Below are positions 41,536 to 51,311 of a stretch of 64,000 nt of DNA, piece by piece. The notes beneath the pieces were generated by a model, which saw nothing but the letters and a program-made list of their open reading frames with translations, had not been told where the DNA came from and ran no database searches. Both the position numbers and the translations under genes were made by a program. The DNA comes from Vreelandella zhaodongensis (GTDB lineage: Bacteria; Pseudomonadota; Gammaproteobacteria; Pseudomonadales; Halomonadaceae): contig NZ_JACCDD010000004.1 of the NCBI RefSeq assembly GCF_013415115.1, forward strand, positions 248,001 to 312,000, read 5' to 3'. The number at the start of each line of letters is the position of its first letter. Positions within the stretch are counted from its first letter, which is position 1.

Positions 41536-43389
41536 ATGCTCAACCGTTACCCCCTGTGGAAGTATCTGCTGATACTGGTCATCTTAGTAGTCGGCCTGAT
41601 CTATTCACTTCCCAATCTATTCCCCGCACATCCCGCCATCCAGATTAGCGATGCCCAAGGCAATGCGCTGGATGAACGGCAAATAAACCGCGTCGAAGAA
41701 GCACTCGCTGAAAATGGCATCGCAATCAGAGCGATGGAGCACGAGGGTGGCCAGTGGCTTATTCGCCTGCAAAATGACGACGACCAATTAAACGCCAGAG
41801 ACGTTGCCACCGACGTACTAGGCAACGAAGCGACGGTCGCATTGAACCTCGCTGAAGCGACGCCCAGTTGGTTACAAGCCTTATCCGCTTCACCTATGAC
41901 ACTAGGTCTAGATTTGCGTGGCGGTGTCCACTTCCTACTGGAAGTCGATATGGATGCGGCGCTTACCCAGCGGCTAGAAGTCAACGCCAGCGCCATGCGC
42001 GAGCTGCTACGTAGCGAGCGCATCCGTTACCGCAACACAACCGTTGAAGAACGCTCTCTTTCCATTGACTTTGCCAGCTCAGAAGACCGCGACACGGCAC
42101 GACGTTTAATCAATCGCGACTTTCCTGACTTTGAATACAGCAATGAAGGCGATGGTCGCGCCGCTAGCCTAGTAATGACGCTTACCGACCAAACCATCAA
42201 TGAAATCCAGGATTATGCGGTTAACCAAAACTTAACCACCTTACGTAACCGCGTCGACGAACTCGGGGTTGCCGAACCCATGGTTCAGCGCCAAGGCCCC
42301 AATCAAATCGTTGTTGAGCTACCAGGCATCCAAGACACTGTTGCCGCCAAACGTATCGTCGGCGCAACGGCCAACCTTGAGTTTCGTCTAGAAGCACGTA
42401 ACGACACGCCCGACCTCGAAACCGAACGCTTTTCTTTCCGTAATGATCCTTCCCGCTCTGCTGACCTGATGCGTGATGTCATCATTACTGGCGACAGCGT
42501 ATCCAGCGCCAGCCACAGCTTTGATGAGAACGGCCGCCCCCAAGTCAATATCAACCTGGACGGCACCGGGGGAACATTAATGAACCGCGCCACGCGCACC
42601 AATATTGGGCGCAACATGGCGGTGCTGTTTATTGAGCATAAAAGCGAAGACCGTGTTGAAGTCGACCCAGAGACCGGCGCAGAGACCATCGTTCGTGACC
42701 CTTACGTCGAACGCGGCCTAATTAGCCTTGCGACGATACAAAGTGCGCTGGGCAACAGCTTCCGCATTACGGGGCTAGACTCCCCCACTGAAGCAGCCGA
42801 GCTGGCACTACTGCTGCGCTCCGGCTCGCTAGCCGCGCCCATCTACTTTGTGCAAGAGCGCACCATTGGCCCAAGCCTGGGTGCCGAAAACATCGAGCGC
42901 GGCTTGCTCTCGGTTCAGATCGGCTTGCTACTAGTCGTGATCTTTATGCTCGTGCGCTACAAGGTGTTCGGCATATTTGCCAATATTGCCCTGGCACTCA
43001 ACCTGACGCTGTTGATTGCCATTATGTCGATGTTAGGGGCAACGCTTACACTGCCAGGCATTGCGGGTATCGTGCTAACACTGGGCATGGCGGTGGATGC
43101 CAACGTACTGATATTTGAGCGTATCCGTGAGGAGTTGCGCAACGGCTTATCAATCCAGCAAGCCATTTACGCCGGTTACGAACGTGCTTTCACGTCCATT
43201 GTGGATGCCAATATCACCACGCTGCTAGTCGCGGTGATTCTGTTCTCGATTGGCACCGGCCCAGTGAAAGGGTTTGCCGTTACGCTCTCGATTGGCATTT
43301 TGACGTCGATGTTCACCGCTCTGCTGGTGACACGTGCCATGGTCAACCTTACTTATGGCCGCAAGCCCGTCAAAAAGCTATGGATTTAG
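41536..43389 (+). CDS. secD: Protein translocase subunit SecD
   Basis: A 617-residue membrane protein: first helix YLLILVILVVGLIYSL, a large periplasmic region starting with LGLDLRGGVHFLLEVD (about 122-137), and five C-terminal helices with TLGMAVDANVLIFERIREEL and AGYERAFTSIVDANITT. SecD and SecF use the proton gradient to pull preproteins through SecYEG. Start at 41536 (MLNRYPLWKY) fits the family; the upstream extension runs through the hairpin. The stop overlaps a repeat-derived micro-ORF that reaches secF. Confidence 0.96.
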   Translation: MLNRYPLWKYLLILVILVVGLIYSLPNLFPAHPAIQISDAQGNALDERQINRVEEALAENGIAIRAMEHEGGQWLIRLQNDDDQLNARDVATDVLGNEATVALNLAEATPSWLQALSASPMTLGLDLRGGVHFLLEVDMDAALTQRLEVNASAMRELLRSERIRYRNTTVEERSLSIDFASSEDRDTARRLINRDFPDFEYSNEGDGRAASLVMTLTDQTINEIQDYAVNQNLTTLRNRVDELGVAEPMVQRQGPNQIVVELPGIQDTVAAKRIVGATANLEFRLEARNDTPDLETERFSFRNDPSRSADLMRDVIITGDSVSSASHSFDENGRPQVNINLDGTGGTLMNRATRTNIGRNMAVLFIEHKSEDRVEVDPETGAETIVRDPYVERGLISLATIQSALGNSFRITGLDSPTEAAELALLLRSGSLAAPIYFVQERTIGPSLGAENIERGLLSVQIGLLLVVIFMLVRYKVFGIFANIALALNLTLLIAIMSMLGATLTLPGIAGIVLTLGMAVDANVLIFERIREELRNGLSIQQAIYAGYERAFTSIVDANITTLLVAVILFSIGTGPVKGFAVTLSIGILTSMFTALLVTRAMVNLTYGRKPVKKLWI

Positions 43390-43484
43390 ATCACATGGAT
43401 TTGAATGACATGGTTTTAAATGACATAGATTTGAAAAGCACGGATCTAAACCGCGTGCTTAGCCCAGAATTCAAGAGGTGGTAA
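43380..43484 (+). CDS. Repeat-derived 34-codon micro-ORF bridging secD and secF
   Basis: The frame ATG at 43380 lies inside the last codons of secD and runs 34 codons to a TAA at 43482-43484 that shares its A with the secF ATG. The first 75 bases (43380-43454) are five 15-bp units near ATGGATTTGAATGAC, read as MDLDH/MDLND/MVLND/IDLKS/TDLNR. No strong ribosome-binding site precedes it, so it would be translated by re-initiation after secD, carrying ribosomes to secF. It may equally be a non-coding repeat tract that happens to stay open. Confidence 0.35.
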   Translation: MDLDHMDLNDMVLNDIDLKSTDLNRVLSPEFKRW

Positions 43485-44410
43485 TGAAACCCCTATCACA
43501 ACTGCAAATCGACTTTATGGGACGACGAAACCTTGCGTTCGTTATCTCTGCTGTGCTGCTAGTAATATCGATTGGCGCGATTATTTTTCAACAACTCAAC
43601 CTGGGGTTAGATTTCACAGGTGGCACGCTGGTTGAAGTGCGCTATGGTACCGCGCCCTCACTAGACGCCATTCGCCAACTACTGGAAACCAGCGGTTTCC
43701 AAGATGTGTCGGTCCAAACCTTCGGAGCATCCACAGAAGTACTTATTCGCTTACAGCAGGCGTTTGATCCCGATGTAGGCGGTGAAGTGGTCAGCCTGCT
43801 ACGCGCTGACGGCGCTAGCGTTGACCTAGTTCGCGCCGAGTTCGTTGGTGCTCAAGTAGGTGAACAGCTTCGCGACCAAAGTGGCCTGGGCTTAATGGTA
43901 GCGCTGGGTGTGGTCATGCTCTACGTAGCGTTCCGCTTCCAGTACAAATTTGCACTCGGGGCACTGCTTGCTTTGCTACATGACGTAATCATCGTCGTGG
44001 GCATTTTTGCACTGTTCCAGCTCGACTTTAACCTCACCGTACTCGCCGCCATCCTCGCGGTGATTGGCTACTCACTCAACGATACAATCGTCGTTTACGA
44101 CCGTATCCGTGAAGCCATCCGCACCTCGCGTATCGATGATATGCCGCAAATCTTTAATGAAGCGATCAACGCGACGCTATCTCGTACGTTAGCGACCTCT
44201 GGTACGACGATACTTGTACTGCTTGCGTTACTGCTTCTGGGTGGCGATATGATCCAGAACTTCGCCATCGCGCTGCTGATTGGCGTTCTCGTGGGCACCT
44301 TCTCCTCGATTTATATATCGGGTGCGCTACTACTTCCGCTCAAGCTATCTCGAGAAGACCTCATCCCCACTAAAAAAGAAGTGGACGAAGAGGAAGAAGA
44401 ACTGCCTTAA
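43484..44410 (+). CDS. secF: Protein translocase subunit SecF
   Basis: A 308-residue protein with six transmembrane helices: an N-terminal helix (RNLAFVISAVLLVISIGAIIF), the signature LGLDFTGGTLVEVRY (about 40-54), and later helices with VIGYSLNDTIVVYDRIRE (about 190-207). ATG at 43484 follows agaggtgg; a GTG six bases earlier is less fitting. The tail is acidic (KEVDEEEEELP), as in other halophile proteins. A strong bidirectional terminator follows. Confidence 0.96.
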   Translation: MKPLSQLQIDFMGRRNLAFVISAVLLVISIGAIIFQQLNLGLDFTGGTLVEVRYGTAPSLDAIRQLLETSGFQDVSVQTFGASTEVLIRLQQAFDPDVGGEVVSLLRADGASVDLVRAEFVGAQVGEQLRDQSGLGLMVALGVVMLYVAFRFQYKFALGALLALLHDVIIVVGIFALFQLDFNLTVLAAILAVIGYSLNDTIVVYDRIREAIRTSRIDDMPQIFNEAINATLSRTLATSGTTILVLLALLLLGGDMIQNFAIALLIGVLVGTFSSIYISGALLLPLKLSREDLIPTKKEVDEEEEELP

Positions 44411-44450
44411 ACAGTGGATCTGTCGCGCCAAACGTTGGTTGGCACACAAC

Positions 44451-44487
44451 AAAAAGCCCTGCTGGTGAAACACCAGCAGGGCTTTTT
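44451..44487. terminator. Bidirectional terminator of secF and suhB
   Basis: A 13-bp perfect stem with AAA loop, flanked by AAAAA on the left and TTTTT on the right, between two convergent genes. Confidence 0.95.
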
Positions 44488-44507
44488 ACTTACATCATGT
44501 TTAACGC

Positions 44508-45302
44508 TTAAAAATGCGGTGCCAATTGTTTAATCAAGGCTTTGTAAAGACGCGGGCCCGCAGCCATTAGCTGCCCCTCAGCATTCACTGTCGGCTTGCC
44601 ATCAGGCGTGCCCATCAATGCACCCGCTTCTTTCAGTAATAGCGTTCCCACCTGCATGTCCTGCTCTTCAAGGCCCAGGACAAAAGCACTGTCCACACGA
44701 CCACAGGCCAGCTCGCAAATATCCAGCAAGCCGCTGCCTGACGCCAACATGGCTTCTACTTGGGGGGCTAACTGTTGAGTAATGGTCAGATAAGCCGGCA
44801 AGTGGTTTGGGCGCAGCCAGGTTTCCGGAAGGCTCATGGCCATTCGCGTACCTGAAATTGCTGTCGGCTTGCTAACACGCATGCGTTTATCGTTGTGTTG
44901 GGCACCGCGACCACGGCTGGCGATATATTCGTCATCACCAAACGGCGAGAGCACCACTGCGTGTTCAGGGCGACCTTTCACGAGACACACCACTGAGAGA
45001 GCAAAGCCTTTACCTGCCACTGCTAAATTTGAATAGCCGTGCATTGGTTCAATTTTCCAGACAATATCAGCACCTTCGCCTTCGCCCGCTTTATGGGGCG
45101 TATAGCGGCCGCTGAAACCGTGCAGGGGATAACCACGCTGCAGCTGCTGAACAATAGTGGCCTCTGCCTTGCGAGCGGTATCTTCTAGCAGGCGGTCGAG
45201 GTTAAATTCATCGTGAGCATTCTCAATGCGCTCACGCACACGTAAAAAGTGTTCAACAGCGCCACGCGCAGCGCGCAGCGTAAATTGGACCATAGGGTTC
45301 AT
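44508..45302 (-). CDS. suhB: SuhB-like protein lacking inositol monophosphatase metal ligands
   Basis: A 264-residue inositol-monophosphatase-fold protein that aligns along SuhB (MNPMVQFTLRAARGAVEHFLR; FALSVVCLVKGRPEHAVVLSP; GRGAQHNDKRMRVS; GSGLLDICELACGRVDSAF). The catalytic motifs are degraded: the usual EE-x-G near residue 67 reads GFSGR, the usual W-x-IDPLDGTTNF reads WKIEPMHGYSNL, and WD-x-AAG reads QDMQVG. So two metal-binding Asp and one Glu are gone, and hydrolysis of inositol phosphate is unlikely. In E. coli, SuhB is a Nus factor for rRNA antitermination independent of catalysis; this copy may do only that. It is divergent from trmJ. Confidence 0.85.
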   Translation of the reverse strand: MNPMVQFTLRAARGAVEHFLRVRERIENAHDEFNLDRLLEDTARKAEATIVQQLQRGYPLHGFSGRYTPHKAGEGEGADIVWKIEPMHGYSNLAVAGKGFALSVVCLVKGRPEHAVVLSPFGDDEYIASRGRGAQHNDKRMRVSKPTAISGTRMAMSLPETWLRPNHLPAYLTITQQLAPQVEAMLASGSGLLDICELACGRVDSAFVLGLEEQDMQVGTLLLKEAGALMGTPDGKPTVNAEGQLMAAGPRLYKALIKQLAPHF

Positions 45303-45446
45303 GATCGGGCCTTGTCACAGTGATGTTAAAGAACGGAGGCAGTGGCAGGACACTGCTTTGGCGGGCAATTCTAACAGAGCCCCCTCGGGCATGCCATCGA
45401 CTCATGCTAAACTGCGCGTTTTCCGCACTTGATTACCGAGCCCATT

Positions 45447-46196
45447 ATGCTTGAGCGCATTCGTATTGTTCTTATTGGCACCAGTCATCCTGGCAACATT
45501 GGCGGCGTCGCCCGCGCCATGCACAACATGGGTCTGGCCGATTTAGCCCTGGTGGCCCCTCGCTGCGAAGTGATTACCCAAGACAGTATCTCCCGCGCCT
45601 CGGGAGCCGATCACCTGCTTCATCAGGCAACGGTTCACCCTACCCTTGAAGACGCCGTTGCTGACTGCACGCTGGCCGTGGGCGCCAGTGCCCGCTCGCG
45701 CACATTGCCCTGGCCGATAATTTCCCCACGTGAGTTAGCCGAACGACTGCCCAGCGAATGCCAGCCCCAAAATGCACGCGTAGCCCTGGTATTTGGCCGT
45801 GAGGACAGTGGCTTGACCAATGCCGAGCTGCAGCGTTGTCACGCCCACGTACATATTCCCACCAATGCGGACTTTAGCTCGCTAAACCTAGCCGCCGCCG
45901 TTCAGGTTATCGCGTATGAGTGCCGTATGGCATGGCTTAGCCAAGAGGATACCGCCAGCACCGCACAAGAAGAAGGCGATGATGCGCTGGCAACCCACGT
46001 CGAGCTAGAGCGCTACTTTGAACATCTGGAGCGCGCTTTAATTGCCATTGAGTTCCATGACCCTGCTCAGCCACGCCAGTTGATGGCACGACTTCGCCGC
46101 CTTTACTTGCGCGCACGTCCTGAGAAAATGGAAATGAACATACTGCGCGGCATTCTTTCGGCAACGGAAAAAGCAGCGGACCAACGGCAGCCATAG
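45447..46196 (+). CDS. trmJ: tRNA (cytidine/uridine-2'-O-)-methyltransferase TrmJ
   Basis: A 249-residue SPOUT methyltransferase. IVLIGTSHPGNIGGVARAMHNMGL at the N-terminus, ALVFGREDSGLTNAEL (about 112-127) and the knot segment FSSLNLAAAVQVIAYECR (about 142-159) are the TrmJ signatures. It methylates position 32 of several tRNAs. The ATG at 45447 is preferred to an in-frame TTG at 45429. The neighbours cysE, iscR and iscS form a familiar order in gammaproteobacteria. Confidence 0.93.
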   Translation: MLERIRIVLIGTSHPGNIGGVARAMHNMGLADLALVAPRCEVITQDSISRASGADHLLHQATVHPTLEDAVADCTLAVGASARSRTLPWPIISPRELAERLPSECQPQNARVALVFGREDSGLTNAELQRCHAHVHIPTNADFSSLNLAAAVQVIAYECRMAWLSQEDTASTAQEEGDDALATHVELERYFEHLERALIAIEFHDPAQPRQLMARLRRLYLRARPEKMEMNILRGILSATEKAADQRQP

Positions 46197-46354
46197 CTTG
46201 GCATGCCGGTTGAGCGGCAATGGCCTAAACTTGAAGTCACGCTCATGCGCCCCAACATCGCCTTCTTAACAACCGCTTCGCACTAACGATATTCCATAGA
46301 ATTCGATACCCAGAGCATCCATGACTGCCGCCCTTTAACGCCCAAGGATCACCC

Positions 46355-47221
46355 ATGTTTCAACGCCTGCGTGAAGACATTAATAGCGTATTCGACCGCG
46401 ACCCTGCGGCACGTAACTTTCTTGAGGTGCTGACCAACTACCCTGGCCTGCACGCCCTGCTGCTGCATCGCTGCGGACACTGGCTATGGAAGAAAAACCT
46501 CAAGTGGCTAGCGCGTACGTTATCGACATTTTCCCGCTGGCTCACCGGCATCGAAATTCACCCAGGTGCTACCATTGGTCGTCGTTTCTTTATCGACCAT
46601 GGCATGGGCGTAGTGATTGGCGAAACAGCACTGGTTGGCAATGACGTGACGCTGTATCAGGGCGTTACCCTGGGGGGGACTAGTTGGAATAAAGGCAAAC
46701 GCCACCCTACCCTGGAAGATGGCGTGATTGTTGGTGCAGGCGCTAAGATTTTGGGTCCGTTTACCGTTGGCGCTGGGGCAAAAGTTGGCTCCAACGCGGT
46801 GGTGACAAAGGAGGTTCCTCCCGGCGCGACGGTGGTGGGAATTCCTGGCAAAATCGTTAAACGTGCTGACCCCGATATTGAAGAAGCACTCGATATCGAC
46901 CCTGCCCGCCGAGAGGCTATCTGCCAGAAGTTCGGTTTTGACGCTTACGGAGTCAGCCAGGATATGCCCGACCCCATGGCACGCTCGATGCAGGCGATGC
47001 TTGACCACATGCACGCAGTGGATGAGCGCATTGAGCGCATGTGCTCAACACTGCGCAAGCTTGATGCCAACTATCGCGACGGACAACTGCCGGCTCTTCG
47101 CGATGAAGACTTCGCCGACATTCTCGACGAACATGAAACGGGCTGCCCAGGACTGGGGCGCGAGAGCCAAGACAGCCCCCCCAAAACGACCGCAGCAGAT
47201 ACAACAACGCGCAATAGTTGA
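46355..47221 (+). CDS. cysE: Serine O-acetyltransferase (EpsC/SAT type)
   Basis: A 288-residue left-handed beta-helix acetyltransferase. It shows the hexapeptide repeats [25 protein letters not shown], the catalytic-type His in IDHG, the loop [19 protein letters not shown] and [21 protein letters not shown]. It makes O-acetylserine, the carbon acceptor for cysteine. The C-terminal about 110 residues extend beyond the short SAT form and end in a low-complexity Thr-rich tail. It lies before the iscR-iscS-iscA genes, which use cysteine sulfur. Confidence 0.93.
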   Translation: MFQRLREDINSVFDRDPAARNFLEVLTNYPGLHALLLHRCGHWLWKKNLKWLARTLSTFSRWLTGIEIHPGATIGRRFFIDHGMGVVIGETALVGNDVTLYQGVTLGGTSWNKGKRHPTLEDGVIVGAGAKILGPFTVGAGAKVGSNAVVTKEVPPGATVVGIPGKIVKRADPDIEEALDIDPARREAICQKFGFDAYGVSQDMPDPMARSMQAMLDHMHAVDERIERMCSTLRKLDANYRDGQLPALRDEDFADILDEHETGCPGLGRESQDSPPKTTAADTTTRNS

Positions 47222-47298
47222 CCAAAGCACTCAGGATTTCCATAATGGCATTACATTTGCCGTAAGTGCGCTGAAGGTTCAGCGTCGAGGTGCCTGCC

Positions 47299-47766
47299 AT
47301 GCGCTTGACTACGAAAGGCCGTTACGCGGTTACCGCCATGCTCGATTTGGCGATCAATAGCCCCCAAGGGCCTACCAGCCTGGGGGATATTTCCCAGCGC
47401 CAGGAAATCTCACTCTCTTACCTTGAGCAACTGTTTGCCCGCCTACGCCGCGCAGGCCTTGTTAGCAGTGTGCGCGGCCCTGGCGGCGGCTATTTGCTAG
47501 CCAAATCGCCTGATGCCATTAGCGTTTCCCAAGTGATTGACGCTGTTGACGAAACGGTAGATGCAACACGCTGCCAAGGACTGTCTGACTGCCAGCAGGG
47601 CGACACGTGTTTAACTCACCACTTGTGGTGCGAGTTGTCGGGGCAGATTCGCAACTTTCTTGACGACACCAGCCTTGCACAACTAATGCAACGACCTGAT
47701 GTTATGCGCATTGCTTCTCGGCAAAAGCAGCGCACGGAAGCAGGCATTCTCGCCTCTTCTCCTTAA
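47299..47766 (+). CDS. iscR: Fe-S cluster regulator IscR
   Basis: A 155-residue Rrf2-family regulator: [18 protein letters not shown], the winged helix [32 protein letters not shown], and the cluster ligands in [19 protein letters not shown] (three Cys spaced by five residues, then His). With its [2Fe-2S] cluster it represses the isc genes; without it, it acts on other sites. The start at 47299 fits the family. It precedes iscS by 25 bases. No clear IscR operator could be picked out by eye upstream. Confidence 0.95.
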   Translation: MRLTTKGRYAVTAMLDLAINSPQGPTSLGDISQRQEISLSYLEQLFARLRRAGLVSSVRGPGGGYLLAKSPDAISVSQVIDAVDETVDATRCQGLSDCQQGDTCLTHHLWCELSGQIRNFLDDTSLAQLMQRPDVMRIASRQKQRTEAGILASSP

Positions 47767-47791
47767 CGGCTTTCACCGCACGTTGGAACCT

Positions 47792-48967
47792 ATGACGATG
47801 ACTCCACCCTCTTCGCTGCCAATTTATTTGGACTACGCCTCCACCACGCCGGTAGATAGACGTGTGGCTGACGTCATGCAGCGCTACTTAACCGTTGACC
47901 AGCTGTTTGCTAATCCCGCCTCGCGCAGTCATATGCTAGGTTGGCAAGCAGAGCAGGTGGTAGAGCAGGCGCGTCGTCAGGTAGCGGATATGATTGGTGC
48001 TGACCCGCGTGAAATCGTTTGGACCAGCGGTGCCACAGAGGCTAACAACCTAGCGTTGATTGGCTATATGCGTGCCAACCGTGAGCGCGGCATGCACTTA
48101 GTGACGTCAACCATTGAGCATAAAGCGATTATTGATACCGCCAACGCCCTAGAAAATGAGGGCTTTGAGGTAACGTGGTTAACGCCGGACCGAGATGGTC
48201 GCACAACACCTGAACAGCTGCGCGCAGCCATGCGGGACGACACCGCGCTCGTGTCATTAATGGCGGTTAATAATGAATTGGGTAGCATTAATGATATTGC
48301 CGCGCTAGCAGAGGTTGCCCATGAGTTTGGTGCCATTTTTCATAGCGATGCGGCCCAAGCCGTTGGTCGCATTCCACTAGATGTGGTGGCGCAGCAGATT
48401 GACTTGATGTCATTGTCTGGTCATAAGGCTTACGGCCCCAAAGGGGTCGGTGCGCTTTACGTCAAACGCCATCCTGATATACGCCTAGAAGCGCTGATTC
48501 ATGGAGGCGGCCATGAGCGTGGCATGCGCTCTGGCACACTGCCCACCCACCAAATTGCCGGCATGGGTGAAGCCTTTGCACTGATGCAACAGCAGCATGA
48601 AGATGATCAAGTACATATTGCTCAGCTGCGTGAGCGGTTTCTAAAGGGTCTTTCCGATGTTGATGGCGTGGTCGCCAATTCACCTTTAGAAAATGCCGTA
48701 CCCAACATTTTAAACCTTGCGTTTCAAGGCGTAGAAGGCGAATCGCTTTTAATGGCGCTGCGTGACGTTGCTGTTTCAACAGGGTCTGCCTGTAATTCAG
48801 CAAGCGTTGACCCATCCTATGTTTTGTTAGGAATTGGCACACCACGCGCTCTGGCACTCTCATCACTTCGTTTTAGCTTTGGGCGCTTTACCCAAGACGC
48901 CGATATAGATCACGCACTCAAATTATTACGCCACGCACTGAGCGGCCTACGCTCATCAGCGCGTTAA
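47792..48967 (+). CDS. iscS: Cysteine desulfurase IscS
   Basis: A 391-residue PLP enzyme: IYLDYASTTPVD at the start, SGATEANNLALIG (about 70), HSDAAQAVGRIPLDV (about 180), the Schiff-base lysine in SLSGHKAYGPKGVGALYVKRHP (about 208-229) and the sulfur-accepting Cys loop STGSACNSASVDPSYVL (about 325-341). It takes sulfur from cysteine for Fe-S clusters and tRNA thiolation. Start at ATG 47792; the longer frame overlaps iscR. The next gene is iscA; iscU is missing from this cluster. Confidence 0.95.
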   Translation: MTMTPPSSLPIYLDYASTTPVDRRVADVMQRYLTVDQLFANPASRSHMLGWQAEQVVEQARRQVADMIGADPREIVWTSGATEANNLALIGYMRANRERGMHLVTSTIEHKAIIDTANALENEGFEVTWLTPDRDGRTTPEQLRAAMRDDTALVSLMAVNNELGSINDIAALAEVAHEFGAIFHSDAAQAVGRIPLDVVAQQIDLMSLSGHKAYGPKGVGALYVKRHPDIRLEALIHGGGHERGMRSGTLPTHQIAGMGEAFALMQQQHEDDQVHIAQLRERFLKGLSDVDGVVANSPLENAVPNILNLAFQGVEGESLLMALRDVAVSTGSACNSASVDPSYVLLGIGTPRALALSSLRFSFGRFTQDADIDHALKLLRHALSGLRSSAR

Positions 48968-49024
48968 ATGGTTGATGCCTCATTAGAGAATCAACCGACA
49001 GACTTCTGGAAGGAGGACGCCCAT

Positions 49025-49351
49025 ATGGCAACTCTCAATATTACGCCTGCTGCTGCGCAGCAAATTCGTCACGTTCTTGACGAACGTGGTCAGGGGCTTG
49101 GCCTGCGTGTTTCTGTAAAACCTAGCGGGTGCTCTGGCTACAGTTACGTACTCGACTTTGCTGATGATGTTCGCGACGACGAAGTACGTTTTGAAGAGCA
49201 CGGGGCCAGTGTTTACGTGGCTCCCGACGCGCTAGAGGTACTCAACGGCAGCGAAGTGGACTATGTGAGCGAAGGGCTCAATCGTTTTTTCCGCTTTAAC
49301 AACCCAAACGTCAAGGATCAGTGTGGCTGTGGCGAAAGCTTCACGGTCTAA
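49025..49351 (+). CDS. iscA: A-type Fe-S carrier protein IscA
   Basis: A 108-residue HesB/IscA protein with the three conserved Cys: one in KPSGCSGYSYVLDF (about 36) and two in DQCGCGESF near the C-terminus. It delivers or assembles Fe-S clusters. A perfect ggagg lies upstream of ATG 49025, so the longer frame from 48968 is rejected. Usually iscU stands between iscS and iscA; here only 57 bases separate them. Confidence 0.92.
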   Translation: MATLNITPAAAQQIRHVLDERGQGLGLRVSVKPSGCSGYSYVLDFADDVRDDEVRFEEHGASVYVAPDALEVLNGSEVDYVSEGLNRFFRFNNPNVKDQCGCGESFTV

Positions 49352-49514
49352 GTGCCTAGCGCTTCATCACCGGTATTCATCCCCACCTTGAGGCGCTATA
49401 ATCGCGACCACTCGGCAACCAGTGACATTAAGATCCTGCCGACTCATTTTTCCTGCGCCGCCTCGGCCTCCCGGGGCGGCACTTCTGCTTTACGCCTTTT
49501 AAGGAGATTTCACC

Positions 49515-49940
49515 ATGGCAACTGAACGTACTCTTTCTATTATTAAGCCTGACGCCGTCGCTAAAAATGCGATTGGCGACATCATCGCTCGCTTTGAAAA
49601 AGCTGGCCTGAACGTCGTAGCCGCTAAGATGGTTCATCTTTCTGAAGAAAAAGCAGGCGGTTTTTACGCCGAGCATAAAGAGCGTCCCTTCTTTAAAGAC
49701 TTGGTCGGCTTTATGACCTCTGGCCCGGTTGTTGTACAAGTACTGGAAGGCGAAGGTGCGATTGCTAAAAACCGCGAGCTAATGGGTGCTACCAACCCGA
49801 AAGAAGCTGCTCCGGGCACAATTCGCGCCGACTTTGCGGAAACAATCGACGCCAACGCTGTCCATGGCTCTGATTCTGCAGAAAGCGCTGCGCGCGAAAT
49901 TAGCTACTTCTTCGGTAACGACGAAATTTGCCCGCGCTAA
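49515..49940 (+). CDS. ndk: Nucleoside diphosphate kinase
   Basis: A 141-residue Ndk: [15 protein letters not shown] at the start, a [14 protein letters not shown] strand, [17 protein letters not shown], and the phosphorylated His in [12 protein letters not shown]. It keeps nucleoside triphosphates in balance. An aaggag site lies before ATG. A TATAAT-like -10 element stands about 113 bases upstream (49397-49402), so it may have its own promoter. Confidence 0.97.
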   Translation: MATERTLSIIKPDAVAKNAIGDIIARFEKAGLNVVAAKMVHLSEEKAGGFYAEHKERPFFKDLVGFMTSGPVVVQVLEGEGAIAKNRELMGATNPKEAAPGTIRADFAETIDANAVHGSDSAESAAREISYFFGNDEICPR

Positions 49941-50025
49941 GCCAAGCGTGCCGCCGATTCAACATCCGTTGCCGGCCATTTTCGCGGGGGCTACGCCCCC
50001 GCCTTTGCACTGAACGCTGACCACC

Positions 50026-51210
50026 ATGACCACCACCGTAGCTCAACATATGCCCGCTTCTCTCTCGTCGACCGACAGTTCATCTGACGCCGCCACTGCG
50101 CCAGAGCGCCAGAACCTGCTTGGTATGTCCCGCGAGCAGATGGAAGCCTTCTTTTTATCGATTGGCGAAAAGAAGTTTCGTGCTGCCCAGGTGATGAAGT
50201 GGATTCATCAAGAAGGTAGCGATGACTTTGCCTCGATGACCAACCTATCTAAGCCGCTGAGGGAAAAGCTAGCGACGGTGGCAGAGATTCGTGGCCCTGG
50301 CGTTGTCTATGAAGGCACTTCCAGCGATGGCACACGCAAGTGGGTCTTGGAAGTAGAAGATGGTAGTTACGTGGAAACGGTGCTCATCCCTGCTGAAAAT
50401 GGCAAGCGCCGGACGCTATGCGTCTCCTCCCAGGTAGGTTGCTCGTTAGATTGCAGCTTCTGTTCGACAGGTAAGCAAGGCTTCCAACGTAACCTGACCG
50501 CCGCCGAAATCATTGGCCAGGTATGGGTAGCTCAGCGCAGTGTCGGTCCGCGCCGGGACACCGCCAACCGCCCAGTGACCAACGTCGTCATGATGGGCAT
50601 GGGCGAACCATTGCTCAATTTTGACAACGTTGTACCCGCGATGAAACTGATGCTTGACGATAATGGCTATGGGCTCTCCAAACGCCGCGTCACGCTTTCT
50701 ACATCAGGCGTGGTACCAATGATCGACAAACTGGGCGACGAAATTGACGTTAGCTTGGCCATTTCGTTGCATGCCTCTACCGATGAGCTGCGCAACGAAC
50801 TGGTGCCGATTAATCGTAAATATAATATTCGCGCGTTACTCGATGCATGCCACCGTTATTTGTCCAAATGCCCGGATAACCGCCAAGTCACTATTGAGTA
50901 CACGTTGATTCGAGACGTGAATGATCAGCAGGAGCATGCCGAGCAACTGGCGGCGCTGTTAAAAGAACTGCCCTGCAAAATTAACCTCATACCGTTCAAC
51001 CCATTTCCTAACTCAGGCTATGAAAAGCCTTCACGTAACCAAGTGATGCGCTTTCAACAGTGGTTATACGACCTGGGTTACAACGCCACTGTCCGTGTCA
51101 CACGGGGTGAAGACATCGATGCTGCCTGTGGTCAGTTGGTCGGTCGTGTTAAAGACCGCACTAAACGAAGTGCTCGCTATATACAGTCCGTACAACTTGA
51201 TGCGGACTAA
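50026..51210 (+). CDS. rlmN: 23S rRNA/tRNA adenine-C2 methyltransferase
   Basis: A 394-residue radical SAM enzyme. The cluster-binding C-x3-C-x2-C reads CSLDCSFC (about 142-149), with [12 protein letters not shown] (about 187), [17 protein letters not shown] and the catalytic Cys near the end in [14 protein letters not shown] (about 370). It methylates A2503 of 23S rRNA and A37 of some tRNAs. The first about 25 residues are Ser/Thr-rich and not conserved. It stands before pilW and rodZ as in many gammaproteobacteria. Confidence 0.96.
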   Translation: MTTTVAQHMPASLSSTDSSSDAATAPERQNLLGMSREQMEAFFLSIGEKKFRAAQVMKWIHQEGSDDFASMTNLSKPLREKLATVAEIRGPGVVYEGTSSDGTRKWVLEVEDGSYVETVLIPAENGKRRTLCVSSQVGCSLDCSFCSTGKQGFQRNLTAAEIIGQVWVAQRSVGPRRDTANRPVTNVVMMGMGEPLLNFDNVVPAMKLMLDDNGYGLSKRRVTLSTSGVVPMIDKLGDEIDVSLAISLHASTDELRNELVPINRKYNIRALLDACHRYLSKCPDNRQVTIEYTLIRDVNDQQEHAEQLAALLKELPCKINLIPFNPFPNSGYEKPSRNQVMRFQQWLYDLGYNATVRVTRGEDIDAACGQLVGRVKDRTKRSARYIQSVQLDAD

Positions 51211-51311
51211 AACGTCCTTGTCTTGACTTCCATCGAACACAGCGCTTTGATGGACACGTTTTAAAGTCGCCAAATGGCAGTTCGTTAGCTGGATACTTGA
51301 AGAGGGTGTAC

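Noticed and set aside
49397-49402. Promoter for ndk
   Set aside because: TATAAT is a fine -10 element, but no convincing -35 was found at proper spacing, so it was only mentioned in the ndk entry.
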